NCBI GenBank assembly: GCA_965660935.1
Contig: CBFIBR010000006.1
Location: 1 to 64,000, forward strand
DNA: 64,000 bases
Direction: 5' to 3'
Source: UBA1172 sp002457135
GTDB lineage: Bacteria > Pseudomonadota > Alphaproteobacteria > Puniceispirillales > UBA1172
Shown here: positions 26,021 to 35,095 of the stretch, in pieces
Numbering within the stretch: position 1 is the stretch's first letter
Layout of the letters: the number at the start of each line of letters is the position of its first letter
Program-made: the position numbers and the translations under genes
The notes under the pieces: model-generated
Told to the model about the DNA's origin: nothing
What the model saw: the letters and a program-made list of their open reading frames with translations, nothing else
Database searches by the model: none

Positions 26021-26603
26021 GCGCATGACGGCTGTTATTGATGCCTGCCTCACCCATAAGGGGGAGGTGAGCATTGCCCTCTCCGGCGGGTCAAGCCCGC
26101 AAGGCCTCTATCAGGCCTTGTCCGAGGCTGACCTCAACTGGTCACAGGTTACGGTCACGCTCATTGATGACAGGCTGGTGGACGCTGATCACAAGGACAG
26201 CAATCAGCGCATGATTGCTGAAACATTGCTCAGGAACAGGGCGGCGGCGGCTGAATTTATCCCGCTTCAGGACTGGCAGGATGATCGCATTCCCGATATC
26301 GCTGTTCTGGGGATGGGGCTTGATGGCCATATCGCCTCTCTCTTCCCATCCATGCTGGGGCAGGGTGATGCCTTTGATCCAACCGCGAAACCCGCTATCA
26401 TCACCACAGGGCCTGAAGGCAACCCGAGGCATGAGCGCATCACCATGACGCTGGCCATGATCCTTGAAATACCCGTTCGGGTGCTGATGGTCTTTGGTGA
26501 TGAAAAAATGGCAGTGCTGGAGGCCGCACAGGCCGGGGCCGATATGCCCGTGACCCGGCTGCTGGCACAGGACGGCACCAGTATCGTAACGGAAAGGTTG
26601 TAA
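26007..26603 (+). CDS. pgl: 6-Phosphogluconolactonase
   Basis: The enzyme hydrolyses 6-phosphogluconolactone to 6-phosphogluconate. The 198 residues contain IALSGGSSPQGLY, the phosphate-binding loop, then TLIDDRLVDADHKDSNQRM and LGMGLDGHIASLFP, the three family blocks. The start at 26007 lies within the last codons of zwf; the protein is somewhat shorter than the usual 220-240 residues because the N-terminal helix is reduced. The extra upstream frame belongs to zwf in another phase. edd begins three bases after its stop. Confidence 0.92.
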   Translation: MNLVERMTAVIDACLTHKGEVSIALSGGSSPQGLYQALSEADLNWSQVTVTLIDDRLVDADHKDSNQRMIAETLLRNRAAAAEFIPLQDWQDDRIPDIAVLGMGLDGHIASLFPSMLGQGDAFDPTAKPAIITTGPEGNPRHERITMTLAMILEIPVRVLMVFGDEKMAVLEAAQAGADMPVTRLLAQDGTSIVTERL

Positions 26604-26605
26604 CC

Positions 26606-28420
26606 ATGGCTGGACTCAATCCGGTGGTGAAGGATGTTATCGCCACCATTGAACACCGCAGCAAGACAACACGCCGCCATTACCTGGAGCGTGTCGCCAG
26701 AATGGAGGCCGACCCTGACAGTAATCGCGGCATGATGAGCTGTTCAAACCTGGCGCACACGGCGGCGGGTGCGCTGGATGATCAGGCTGATCTGCTGGAT
26801 GGCCGCAAACCGCATATCGGTATCATCACCGCCTATAACGATATGCTGTCGGCGCACCAGCCGTATGAGGGCTTTCCGGCTATTCTCAAGGCCGCGATCC
26901 GTCAGGCTGGCGGCACGGCGCAGGTGTCGGCCGGGGTTCCGGCGATGTGCGATGGCGTTACACAAGGTCGGCCGGGCATGGAGCTGTCCCTTGCCTCCCG
27001 CGATGTGATCGCCCTTGCAACCTCGGTCGGGTTGAGCCACGGGGTCTATGATGCCGCGCTCTGCCTCGGGGTCTGTGACAAGATTGTTCCGGGGCTTGTC
27101 ATTGGTGCGTTGAGCCATGGTCATGTCCCGGTCATCATGGTGCCTGCCGGGCCGATGTCCAGCGGCTTGCCCAATGCTGAAAAAGCAGCCCGCCGCAAGG
27201 CCTTTGCCCGGGGTGAGATTGACCGCACAGAACTGCTGAAGGCTGAGGCGGAAAGCTATCACGGGCCAGGCACCTGCACCTTTTACGGCACCGCCAATTC
27301 CAACCAGATGCTGATGGAGGTGATGGGGCTGCACCTGCCCGGGGCCGCCTTTGAACACCCGCATAGTGACCTGAGGCACGCGCTCAATGTCGAAACCGGG
27401 ACCCGTGCTGTTGCCATCAGCCGACGTGGGGAGCAGCCGCGACCCATCGGCCGCATGCTGAATGCAAACAGTTTCGTCAACGCTATTGTCGGCCTGCACG
27501 CCACTGGCGGGTCAACCAACCATACGCTGCATCTGCCTGCCATGGCGGCGGCGGGGATTGACCTGCGCTGGGATGATTTCGCCCGCCTGTCCGAGGTCGT
27601 GCCATTGCTGACCCGGATTTACCCCAACGGCAATGCTGATGTGAACCATTTCCATGCCGCTGGCGGGATGGGGTTTGTCATGCGTGAATTGCTGGCAGCC
27701 GGGTTGCTGGATGGCAGCGCCATGACAGTCTGGGGCGGGAGCCTGAATGATTACGCGGTTGAACCGACATTGACCACTGACGGCGTTGTTTTCAGACCCG
27801 CTCCCGAAGCATCGCTCGACACCACTATTTTGAGGCCGGTTGCTGATCCGCATCAGGCCAATGGCGGGCTGGCCATGCTGGCGGGTAGTATCGGCCGTGC
27901 TGTGATCAAGGTGTCCGCTGTTGACCCCGCGCATCACACGATCACGGCACCGGCGGCGGTGTTTGACCATGAAGCCGACGTCAAGGCGGCGATAGCTTCA
28001 GGCCAGCTGGATCATGACGTGGCCGTGGTGGTCCGCAATCAGGGGCCACAAGCTAATGGCATGCCCGAATTGCACAGCCTGACCCCGATGCTGAGCAACC
28101 TCCAGGATCAGGGGTTTTCGGTGATGTTGATTACCGATGGCCGGATGTCCGGTGCATCAGGGCGGGTACCGGCGGCGATCCACGTCACGCCTGAGGCGGT
28201 TAACGGCGGTGCCATCGGCCGCATCAGGGACGGGGATATGATCACGCTCGATGTCGGGGCAGGGGCGCTATCGGTTGATGCTGACCTTGACGGGCGGCCA
28301 GCATGTGAGGCCTCATCCCCAGAAGGCGGTTTCGGGCGGGAGCTTTTTTCCGATATGCGGGATCAGGCCGCCTCGGCTGAGGCCGGGGGCGGTATCAACC
28401 TGTTGAGGAGGTATAGATGA
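26606..28420 (+). CDS. edd: Phosphogluconate dehydratase
   Basis: This 604-residue 4Fe-4S enzyme of the IlvD/Edd family dehydrates 6-phosphogluconate to KDPG. Cluster cysteines lie in the MSCSNLAH or ALCLGVCDKIVPG region and in GTCTFYGTANSNQM. The signature near the C terminus (VMLITDGRMSGASGRVPAAIHVTPEA) matches Edd. The 604 length is the Edd norm, compared with about 570 for IlvD. The gene overlaps eda by four bases (ATGA). Confidence 0.96.
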   Translation: MAGLNPVVKDVIATIEHRSKTTRRHYLERVARMEADPDSNRGMMSCSNLAHTAAGALDDQADLLDGRKPHIGIITAYNDMLSAHQPYEGFPAILKAAIRQAGGTAQVSAGVPAMCDGVTQGRPGMELSLASRDVIALATSVGLSHGVYDAALCLGVCDKIVPGLVIGALSHGHVPVIMVPAGPMSSGLPNAEKAARRKAFARGEIDRTELLKAEAESYHGPGTCTFYGTANSNQMLMEVMGLHLPGAAFEHPHSDLRHALNVETGTRAVAISRRGEQPRPIGRMLNANSFVNAIVGLHATGGSTNHTLHLPAMAAAGIDLRWDDFARLSEVVPLLTRIYPNGNADVNHFHAAGGMGFVMRELLAAGLLDGSAMTVWGGSLNDYAVEPTLTTDGVVFRPAPEASLDTTILRPVADPHQANGGLAMLAGSIGRAVIKVSAVDPAHHTITAPAAVFDHEADVKAAIASGQLDHDVAVVVRNQGPQANGMPELHSLTPMLSNLQDQGFSVMLITDGRMSGASGRVPAAIHVTPEAVNGGAIGRIRDGDMITLDVGAGALSVDADLDGRPACEASSPEGGFGRELFSDMRDQAASAEAGGGINLLRRYR

Positions 28421-29049
28421 CGCTTTCACCCGGCATCAGGGAGATCATGCAGAAAGGCCCGGTGATCCCCGTGGTCACCATCGAACACCTCGACCATGCC
28501 ATCCCGATTGCGGATGCGCTGGCCGAAGGCGGCATCAGCGTTATTGAGGTGACGCTGCGCAGCCCTGTTTCCATGGACTCAATAGCCGCGATTGCCAAAA
28601 ACCGGCCGGGGATGACAGTGGGTGCGGGAACCGTGCTGAACCCGGAACAGATGAAATCGGCAAAGGATGCAGGGGCCGATTTCGCGGTATCACCCGGCGC
28701 CTACCCCAAACTGGTGCAATCATCGGTGGATTGCGGATTGCCGCTCCTCCCCGGGGCGGCGACGGCTTCCGAGATGATGACCCTGATGGCGATGGGGATC
28801 ACGGCGATGAAATTCTTCCCCGCAACCGCAGCGGGGGGCAGCGGCTATCTGAAGGCATTGGCGGCCCCGCTGGCCGAGGCTGAATTCTGCCCGACCGGCG
28901 GCATCACGCCTGAAACAGCGGCGGACTGGCTGGCCCTGCCGAACGTGATCTGTGTCGGCGGATCATGGCTGGCCCCGAACCATGTTCTCGCGGCGGGCGA
29001 TTTCGCGGTCATCACTGATCACGCCAGGGCCTGCGCTACGCTCGGCTAG
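28417..29049 (+). CDS. eda: KDPG aldolase
   Basis: This 210-residue aldolase splits KDPG into pyruvate and glyceraldehyde 3-phosphate. The Schiff-base lysine is Lys132 in GITAMKFFPA, and Glu44 in VIEVTLRSP is the proton-relay residue. GAGTVLNPEQ and VSPG complete the pattern. It is the last gene of the zwf-pgl-edd-eda set and a hairpin terminator follows 25 bases after its stop. Confidence 0.97.
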   Translation: MTLSPGIREIMQKGPVIPVVTIEHLDHAIPIADALAEGGISVIEVTLRSPVSMDSIAAIAKNRPGMTVGAGTVLNPEQMKSAKDAGADFAVSPGAYPKLVQSSVDCGLPLLPGAATASEMMTLMAMGITAMKFFPATAAGGSGYLKALAAPLAEAEFCPTGGITPETAADWLALPNVICVGGSWLAPNHVLAAGDFAVITDHARACATLG

Positions 29050-29074
29050 AACTGTTCCTCAAGGCATAAAAAAT

Positions 29075-29097
29075 GGCCTGAAAGTGATGTTCAGGCC
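29075..29097. terminator. Bidirectional terminator between eda and the DUF3303-like gene
   Basis: GGCCTGAA (29075-29082) and TTCAGGCC (29090-29097) form an 8-bp perfect stem with a 7-base loop. On the minus strand it is followed directly by ATTTTTTA, and on the plus strand by ACCGTATTTTTC. It can end both converging transcripts. Confidence 0.85.
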
Positions 29098-29120
29098 ACC
29101 GTATTTTTCTGTTCTGCCGG

Positions 29121-29381
29121 TTATGCCGACAGAATCTGCCCGACCTGCTCATCGGTCATGAGCGGCACGGCGTTCAGATCGCACAGATCGCTCCACTGAT
29201 GGCAGAATGTGCCAACCGAAACCATGTCTTCGGCCTCAACAATCATGAACCCCTTGTTTCCGGCTTCATGCCAGCGTCCGATCAGGTTGAGACCGTCCCA
29301 TTTTTCATCCATTGTGGCGAACCGTTCCTGGGCAGCGGGAACATTTGAAACGTCGACACTGTAATCAATTCTGAAAAGCAT
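29121..29381 (-). CDS. Small DUF3303-like protein
   Basis: The 86-residue protein begins MLFRIDYSVDV after a textbook AGGAGG ribosome binding site six bases upstream, which fixes the start. An alpha-beta pattern with GRWHEAGNKGFMIVEAEDM and a C-terminal WSDLCDLNAVPLMTDEQ resembles the DUF3303 family, small ferredoxin-like barrel proteins of unknown function. It is a single-gene unit with its own terminator. The family assignment is by pattern only. Confidence 0.7.
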   Translation of the reverse strand: MLFRIDYSVDVSNVPAAQERFATMDEKWDGLNLIGRWHEAGNKGFMIVEAEDMVSVGTFCHQWSDLCDLNAVPLMTDEQVGQILSA

Positions 29382-29519
29382 TTGAACCTCCTGAAAATAT
29401 GCTATGCCTTGGTGTATTTCCCAGAATAATTGTCTGTGTTTTGATATCAAGTTTTAAGGGGGGATTGCGCCACCAAAATAGGCGAAATTGCACTTGAACA
29501 GAATAAAGAGGCTGAGATC

Positions 29520-30572
29520 ATGAACAGGCTGATAAGCGATACCATGTCGGGCGTGGTGCTGATGGGGCATGGCGGCCCTGAAATGCTGCAATGGAGGGAT
29601 GATCTGCGAACCCCCCGGCCCGGCCCCGGTGATGTACTGATCCGCATCACGGCAGCCGCTGTCAACAACACCGATGTCAACACCCGGCTGGCCTGGTATT
29701 CCAAGGGCGATGCCGCATCGGATGATGCATCATGGTCGGGCAAGCCGCTGGTTTTCCCGCGCATTCAGGGTGCTGATGCATGCGGTGAGATTGTCGATGT
29801 CGGCAGGGATGTGGATCGCAGCCGCATTGGTGAACGTGTTCTGGTCGAACCCTGCATCAGGGTGGCGGATGGTGAACGGCTTTACCCTGCATGGTATTTC
29901 GGCTCAGAATGCGATGGCGGCTTTGCCCAATACGCCAGGGTGGCGGCGTGCCATGCCCATCCTGTCAACTCCACGCTGACCGATCATGAGCTGGCTTCCT
30001 TCCCGTGTTCCTATTCCACCGCTGAAAACATGCTGACCCGGTCGAGGGTTGGTGTAGGTGACAGGGTGCTGGTCACGGGGGCATCCGGCGGGGTCGGTTC
30101 GGCCGCTGTTCAGCTGGCCCGCGCAAGGGGGGCTGAGGTGATGGCCGTCACCAGCCCGTCAAAGTCAGCGGCAATCGAACAGCTGGGTGCCTTAAGCACC
30201 TTTGCCCGTGATGATGACCTGATTGCCCTGCTCGGGGCCAAGAGCGTTGATGTGGTGATTGATCTGGTCGCCGGTCCAACATGGCCAATGCTGATTGACG
30301 TTCTGTCCCCTGGCGGGCGTTACGCTGTGTCAGGGGCAATCGCTGGCCCGATGGTGGAACTGGATGTGCGGACGCTTTACCTCAACGATATCAGCTTTTT
30401 CGGTTGCACGGTGCTGGATGATGGCGTTTTCAGCAACCTGATCAGGCGGATTGAAGAAGGGGTGATCAGCCCGCTGGTTGCCGAAACCTACCCGCTCCGG
30501 GATATCGCGCTTGCCCAGGAAAGTTTCGGGCAGAAAAGCCATATCGGTAAAATCGTGCTGGATATCCCCTGA
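29520..30572 (+). CDS. MDR-family NAD(P)-dependent oxidoreductase (quinone reductase-like)
   Basis: This 350-residue protein of the medium-chain dehydrogenase family has the N-terminal GroES-like domain (ITAAAVNNTDVNTR) and the nucleotide-binding AxxGxxG region VTGASGGVGSAAVQLARARGAEV near residue 185. It lacks the usual catalytic zinc cysteine set at the expected place, so it belongs with zinc-independent quinone reductases or enoyl reductases. The C-terminal FGQKSHIGKIVL is typical of NADPH:quinone reductase-type proteins. It is convergent with the ureohydrolase gene (7 bases apart). The substrate is unknown. Confidence 0.85.
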   Translation: MNRLISDTMSGVVLMGHGGPEMLQWRDDLRTPRPGPGDVLIRITAAAVNNTDVNTRLAWYSKGDAASDDASWSGKPLVFPRIQGADACGEIVDVGRDVDRSRIGERVLVEPCIRVADGERLYPAWYFGSECDGGFAQYARVAACHAHPVNSTLTDHELASFPCSYSTAENMLTRSRVGVGDRVLVTGASGGVGSAAVQLARARGAEVMAVTSPSKSAAIEQLGALSTFARDDDLIALLGAKSVDVVIDLVAGPTWPMLIDVLSPGGRYAVSGAIAGPMVELDVRTLYLNDISFFGCTVLDDGVFSNLIRRIEEGVISPLVAETYPLRDIALAQESFGQKSHIGKIVLDIP

Positions 30573-30579
30573 TTGGCCC

Positions 30580-31536
30580 TTATTTGGCGTGATGCAGCAT
30601 CCGGCCAATGATATTGAGCAGCAACTGGGCGGCCAGGGTTGATGTTGACCCGGTGGGGTCGTAATCAGGGGCAACCTCAACCAGATCAAGCCCGATGATA
30701 TCCCCGCGTCTCGCCAGCCCGTCCATCAGCTCCAGAATCTCATAATAGAGGAACCCGCCATGGCTGGGGGTGCCTGTCCCCGGGGCGATGGAGGGGTCAA
30801 AACCGTCAATATCAATCGTCACATAATAGCGTTTACCGGCGGGGATACGGTCAAGCACCGCCTCAACCCCCAATGTGCGGAATTGCCGTACCGACATGAT
30901 ATCACTGCCAAACCGGCGGGCATCCTCATACCCGTCACGGGCGGTGGAGGATACATTGCGGATACCGATCTGGCTCAGGCCGGTGACATAGGGTTTTTCA
31001 GCGGCGCGGCGCATCGGGTTGCCGTGACCGGCGGTAACGCCGTGGCGTTCATCGACAAAATCGAGATGGGCATCAACCTGCACCAGATGAAACGGCTCTT
31101 CATCGCTGAAGGCGTTGATCGCGGGAATATTGACCGAATGATCACCCCCCAGCACCACCGGAATGGCCCCGGCCCTCAGGATAGCCCGAACGCCAGCTTC
31201 AATATTGGCGTGGGATTGTTCGGTGTTGGTGTGGATGATATCGGCATCCCCGATATCAACGATGCGGGTTTTTTCAGCCTCAAGATAGGTGATATCATCC
31301 TCATGGTCATAGGCCCCGGCATGACCAAAGGAAAACAGCGTCGATGCCTCACGGATAGCGCGTGGCCCGAACCGCGCCCCGGGGCGATACTGGGTGCCAA
31401 AATCAAACGGCGCGCCGAGAACAGCCACATCAGCATCAATGGCATCCCAATCGGTGCAGATCGGGTATTTGCCGAAACTGCATAACCCGACAAAAGGCAG
31501 ATTTAACCGGCCGCTTTCATAACCATGGGTTGCCAT
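30580..31536 (-). CDS. Agmatinase-family ureohydrolase
   Basis: The 318 residues carry the binuclear manganese ligands in GGDHS, DAHLD and DIDGFDPS, the hallmark of arginase/agmatinase enzymes. Family members hydrolyse agmatine, guanidinobutyrate, proclavaminate or other guanidino compounds to urea and an amine. The loop after the third motif reads APGTGTPSHGGF rather than the usual GTGTPEVGG of SpeB, so the substrate may differ from agmatine. It is the last gene of the minus-strand run beginning with the flavin reductase. It lies 85 bases after the EthD-like gene, with a palindrome in between, so it may also have its own control. Confidence 0.88.
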   Translation of the reverse strand: MATHGYESGRLNLPFVGLCSFGKYPICTDWDAIDADVAVLGAPFDFGTQYRPGARFGPRAIREASTLFSFGHAGAYDHEDDITYLEAEKTRIVDIGDADIIHTNTEQSHANIEAGVRAILRAGAIPVVLGGDHSVNIPAINAFSDEEPFHLVQVDAHLDFVDERHGVTAGHGNPMRRAAEKPYVTGLSQIGIRNVSSTARDGYEDARRFGSDIMSVRQFRTLGVEAVLDRIPAGKRYYVTIDIDGFDPSIAPGTGTPSHGGFLYYEILELMDGLARRGDIIGLDLVEVAPDYDPTGSTSTLAAQLLLNIIGRMLHHAK

Positions 31537-31575
31537 CTTTATCTCCCGATGAGCGTGATTGTATTCAAAAATCTC

Positions 31576-31596
31576 GCTTTTTTAGGCCTAAAAAGC
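31576..31596. promoter_or_regulatory. Palindrome upstream of the ureohydrolase gene
   Basis: TTTTTAGGCCTAAAAA (31579-31594) is a perfect 16-bp palindrome, and one-base slippage lets GC extend it at both ends. It lies 40 bases upstream of the ureohydrolase ATG on the minus strand. With almost no loop it suits a DNA-binding dimer better than an RNA hairpin. Confidence 0.45.
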
Positions 31597-31621
31597 AAGC
31601 TCCATGGCAGAGCATGGATGA

Positions 31622-31963
31622 TCAGGACCGGTCCGGCTCAAAACTGTTGATTTCCATCACATAATGCAGCAGGTGGCCATCAAGGAAGCGCTCAAAGAAC
31701 CCTGGCAACAGCTCTTTTGCCTCATAGCGGGCCGGGCTTTCCAGCGCCTTGTTCATGGCCGCTTCATCCTGATAGGAAATCGCCAGCACGAGCGGGATAG
31801 GGTCACCATCCGGGTCCTGTTCGACACCAAACAGAACCCTGACCTGTTCGGCCCCGTCAAAACGCCGCCACAGGGGCAGCATCGTTTCCATGACGTAATC
31901 GCGCATCGCCTCATCCATGCCCTCACGGACTGTGCCAACAAAGAAAGCGTAACGGCAGATCAT
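31622..31963 (-). CDS. Small dimeric alpha/beta barrel (EthD-like) protein
   Basis: This 113-residue protein starts MICRYAFFVGTVREGMDEAM, with the ferredoxin-like fold pattern of EthD or antibiotic-biosynthesis monooxygenase-type proteins: beta-alpha-beta-beta-alpha-beta, and conserved His and Tyr near the end (HLLHYVMEI). Such proteins are often helpers or isomerases in catabolic operons. The start lies four bases after the stop of the TPP enzyme gene, with a GGGGGT stretch upstream. An earlier frame to 32038 lies in the TPP gene. The function is not established. Confidence 0.7.
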   Translation of the reverse strand: MICRYAFFVGTVREGMDEAMRDYVMETMLPLWRRFDGAEQVRVLFGVEQDPDGDPIPLVLAISYQDEAAMNKALESPARYEAKELLPGFFERFLDGHLLHYVMEINSFEPDRS

Positions 31964-31967
31964 CAGC

Positions 31968-33653
31968 TTAACCCCCGCGATGCTTGAAGCTGTCACGGCG
32001 GAAGCTGTAGAGCGCGGCAGGGTCAACCGCCACATCAATCACCGCTGGCTTGTTGCCATTGAGCGCAGCCTTGACCGCGTCACCAACCTCATCCAGGGTT
32101 TCCGCCTTGTACCCGGCAGCCCCGTACAATTCGGCAAGCTTGTCAAAAGGCGGGCTGGAGATATCAGCCCCGATATACCGCCCGCCAAAGAAATCACGCT
32201 GATAGGCCTTTTCCGCCCCCCAGCAGCCGTTATTCATAACGATGGTGACAGTGTTGATGTTGTAATCCACCGCGGTGCTGAGTTCAGACAGCGTCATCCC
32301 GAAACCGCCATCACCCATCAGGCTGATCACCGGGCGTTCGGGGCAGGCCAGCTTGGCCCCGAGACCGCAGGCAAAGGAAAACCCGACAAGCCCGAAATCA
32401 AGCGGCGTAATCAGCGACCTTGGCCCCCCGTATTGCAACGCATCGGTGGCTTGCAGGCAGAGCGTTCCGGCATCCATGGTGATGATGGCATCGGATGGGA
32501 AGACACCGCGCATGGTCCTGAACAGCCCTGACGGCTGGATCGGCAGGCTCATGTCAGCATCGGCATCACGTTGCTTGAGAAAGTCGGATTTTTCGGCTGA
32601 ATAGGCAGAAAGCCAGGCATTGGCATCAGCCCGATCAGCGGCCTTTTCAATCAGTCGGGTCAGCTGCCGGGCCGTTTCGGCGGCATCCCCCCATATCCCC
32701 AGCTCAACAGGGAAATAGCGGCCAATGGCCGTGGGTTCGATTTCAACCTGAATAATCGCCGCCTCGGCATTGATGTTATCGTAGCTGTAGAAGGTGGAAT
32801 TAAACCCGAGGCGGGTGCCGAGGGCGAGGATCACATCAGCTTCACGCACCAGCCTGGAGGCAACCCTGTTGCCCCGCGGCCCCATCTGCCCGGCGTTGAG
32901 CGGATGACCAAAGGGAATGGCATCACCATGCCCCGGGGCCGTGCAAATGGGGGTGTTGAGCGTCTCAGCCAGCTTGAGCGCGTCTTCATGCGCCATGCTG
33001 TTCTTGATCCCACCACCGATCACGATCACCGGCCGGGCGGCAGAGGCCAGCATTCGTGCAGCCTGTTCCAGCAAGGTGCTATCGGGATGGGGCAGGGATT
33101 GATTGCGATACTGCGCCGGGCTGGGCATGGCAGCGTAATCCGCCTGAGCCGCCAGAACATCACGCGGCAGGTTGATCTGCACAGGGCCGCAGCGCGGGGT
33201 CATGGCGGCACGGAACCCCTCCCGGATAATTTCTGGCACCCGGTCAGCCGAAGGCACGGTCCAGGTCTTTTTGGTGATCGGCGTGAACAGCGACTGCTGG
33301 TCAACCTCCTGAAACGCATCACGGTACTGGTGGGCGGTGGATAACGCCCCGGCGATGGAGACAACAGGTGAAAACGCTGCTTTCGCCTGGGCCAGACCGG
33401 TGACCAGATTGGTTGTTCCGGGGCCGTTCTGTCCGGCCAGCACAACCCCGGCCTTGCCACTGGCGCGGGCATAGCCATCAGCCATGTGGGTGCCGGTGCG
33501 TTCATCATGCACACCGATGAAACGGATGGATTGGCTATCATGGAGCGCATCAAACATTTCCATCGTTGCCGATCCGATCAGGCCGAAAACGATTTCAGTG
33601 TCTTCATTCTCCAGCGCGGCGACGGCGGCCTGGCCCCCGGACATTGTTTTCAT
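31968..33653 (-). CDS. Thiamine diphosphate-dependent enzyme of the acetolactate synthase/Xsc group
   Basis: The 561 residues have the three domains of the POX/ALS superfamily: an N-terminal pyrimidine domain with the catalytic Glu in GVHDERTGTHMADGYAR, a central domain, and a C-terminal pyrophosphate domain with the metal motif GDGGFGMTLSELSTAVDYNINTV-type loop followed by NN. The sequence FGLIGSATMEMFDAL, the segment WGAEKAYQ and the ending SFRRDSF resemble sulfoacetaldehyde acetyltransferase (Xsc) more than acetolactate synthase. The similarity is from memory of family patterns, so substrate is open. The ATG at 33653 follows AAAGGG by six bases and overlaps the hydrolase stop (TGATG). Confidence 0.8.
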   Translation of the reverse strand: MKTMSGGQAAVAALENEDTEIVFGLIGSATMEMFDALHDSQSIRFIGVHDERTGTHMADGYARASGKAGVVLAGQNGPGTTNLVTGLAQAKAAFSPVVSIAGALSTAHQYRDAFQEVDQQSLFTPITKKTWTVPSADRVPEIIREGFRAAMTPRCGPVQINLPRDVLAAQADYAAMPSPAQYRNQSLPHPDSTLLEQAARMLASAARPVIVIGGGIKNSMAHEDALKLAETLNTPICTAPGHGDAIPFGHPLNAGQMGPRGNRVASRLVREADVILALGTRLGFNSTFYSYDNINAEAAIIQVEIEPTAIGRYFPVELGIWGDAAETARQLTRLIEKAADRADANAWLSAYSAEKSDFLKQRDADADMSLPIQPSGLFRTMRGVFPSDAIITMDAGTLCLQATDALQYGGPRSLITPLDFGLVGFSFACGLGAKLACPERPVISLMGDGGFGMTLSELSTAVDYNINTVTIVMNNGCWGAEKAYQRDFFGGRYIGADISSPPFDKLAELYGAAGYKAETLDEVGDAVKAALNGNKPAVIDVAVDPAALYSFRRDSFKHRGG

Positions 33654-34468
33654 CACGAACCCTTTCCACTAAGGCGGTTGAGAAAATTCAATATCGGCGC
33701 GGTGTAGAGCGCCGGTTGTTCCATCACGCCAAGATGCTGGTGTTCCGGAATGATCAGTTGTTCGGCTGCCCCGGTTTCGGCGGCGATCATTGCCGCCATC
33801 CCGGGCGTGCTGCCTGTATCCCCGGCCCCGGTCATCACCAGCATGGGCCGATTAATCGGCGGCTCGGGCGCTTTCAGCTCCCTTACCCCATGGGCCAGCA
33901 CCCACGCCGTGCCGGCATAACTTTCATCATCGGTTTCCTCGCGCCATTGCCTGACCTGATCCAGTGTTTCAGGGCTGGCGGCGCGAAACCCAGGCGTGAA
34001 CCAGCGGATCAGCGCATCGGGCAGGGTGGTCATCTTGCCTTCGGCGGAAACCTTGCTGGCGCGATTTTCCACCATCTCCTGGCCTTTGTCACCCCGGTCA
34101 TGGGGTGAGTTCATGATAACGAGGCTGAGGCAGCGATGGGGGTGATCCATCACCAGCCGCCGGTTGATCATCCCGCCAATGGAAAACCCGATGATATGGG
34201 CGCAATCGACCCCCGCCGCATCCATCACGCCGGTGACCTGACGGGCGAACAGATCAAGCGAGGGTTGCTCAGGGGCAGGGCCGCTCTCCCCATGGCCGAA
34301 GAGATCATGGGCAATAACGCGAAACGGCCCGGCCAGCGCGTCAATAAAGGGCTCCCACATGGCCCGGCACAGGCCGAGACCATGGATCAGGATAACCGGT
34401 TCAGCATCAGCGGGGCCATGAACTTCATAGGCGGTATGGCTAGACTCCAGCGGGGTTTTCAAGGTCAT
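33653..34468 (-). CDS. Alpha/beta hydrolase (lactonase/esterase-like)
   Basis: This 271-residue protein has the oxyanion loop HGLGLCRAMWEP, the nucleophile elbow GFSIGGM, an acid in MTGAGDTGSTP, and the catalytic His in PEHQHLG. It resembles 3-oxoadipate enol-lactonase and related C-C or ester hydrolases of catabolic operons. Its start overlaps the end of the AA_synth gene by 29 bases, and its stop overlaps the start of the TPP enzyme gene, which suggests tight translational coupling. Specificity is unknown. Confidence 0.85.
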   Translation of the reverse strand: MTLKTPLESSHTAYEVHGPADAEPVILIHGLGLCRAMWEPFIDALAGPFRVIAHDLFGHGESGPAPEQPSLDLFARQVTGVMDAAGVDCAHIIGFSIGGMINRRLVMDHPHRCLSLVIMNSPHDRGDKGQEMVENRASKVSAEGKMTTLPDALIRWFTPGFRAASPETLDQVRQWREETDDESYAGTAWVLAHGVRELKAPEPPINRPMLVMTGAGDTGSTPGMAAMIAAETGAAEQLIIPEHQHLGVMEQPALYTAPILNFLNRLSGKGS

Positions 34469-35045
34469 GGCCCATTTCCTTCAGATCCTGATAGCGGTCA
34501 CCGATACGGTGATGCGGATGCCCGCCGACAGAACCGCCTAGCGCAACAATAATCTCATCCTCGGCCGGGGCATCAGGGATCGAAAGATGGATGGTCTGGT
34601 AATGCGAACGCCTGCCGCCATCGTGCTTGTCCATCAGCGGGATGACCAGCGGGCTGCCAGCACCGCCCCGCAGGTTTGAAAACACAAGATAGGTTTTGGC
34701 TGAAACAGCATCACGGAACTGGTTCCCGAACCAGAGCGTATGCGTCATGGCCATGGCGTGTTCCAGCTCACCGCCCATGCCAACCACGGATGCCTTGCCA
34801 TAGCCCTCGATAGCATCGCCCGTTACCGCCAGCACCATATCGGTCAGCATCTTGCCAACCACCGGCGCAACGGTACGAATTTCAGGGGTCATATCCTCAA
34901 CAAACCCGCGCCCGTACCAGGGGTTCCTGATGATGGCGGCGGCGGCGACCAGCAAGGTCGGCTCAGCCAGCGGCTTGCCGCCTTCCTCATGGGTGTGCTG
35001 GATATGGGTAAGGGTGCGTCTGATTTCCGCTGTGGTTTCCGGCAT
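34440..35045 (-). CDS. AA_synth (amino acid synthesis) family protein
   Basis: The 201-residue protein resembles the PF06684 AA_synth family: KPLAEPTLLVAAAAIIRNPWYGRG near the start, an EGYGKASVVGMGGELEHAMA core with the conserved glycines and Glu, and GGRRSHYQTIHLSIPDAPAEDEI. Despite the name no biosynthetic reaction is firmly shown; the genes sit in degradation operons for nitrogen-containing compounds. The ATG at 35045 has TTGGAG six bases upstream. It overlaps the following hydrolase. Confidence 0.8.
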   Translation of the reverse strand: MPETTAEIRRTLTHIQHTHEEGGKPLAEPTLLVAAAAIIRNPWYGRGFVEDMTPEIRTVAPVVGKMLTDMVLAVTGDAIEGYGKASVVGMGGELEHAMAMTHTLWFGNQFRDAVSAKTYLVFSNLRGGAGSPLVIPLMDKHDGGRRSHYQTIHLSIPDAPAEDEIIVALGGSVGGHPHHRIGDRYQDLKEMGHDLENPAGV

Positions 35046-35095
35046 GGGTATCTCCAACGATGGCCCTTTTCAGGTATTGGCTTCAGGGGTTGGCT

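Noticed and set aside
29065..29110. Small RNA between eda and the DUF3303-like gene
   Set aside because: The stem with T-runs on both sides is fully explained as a shared terminator of converging genes.
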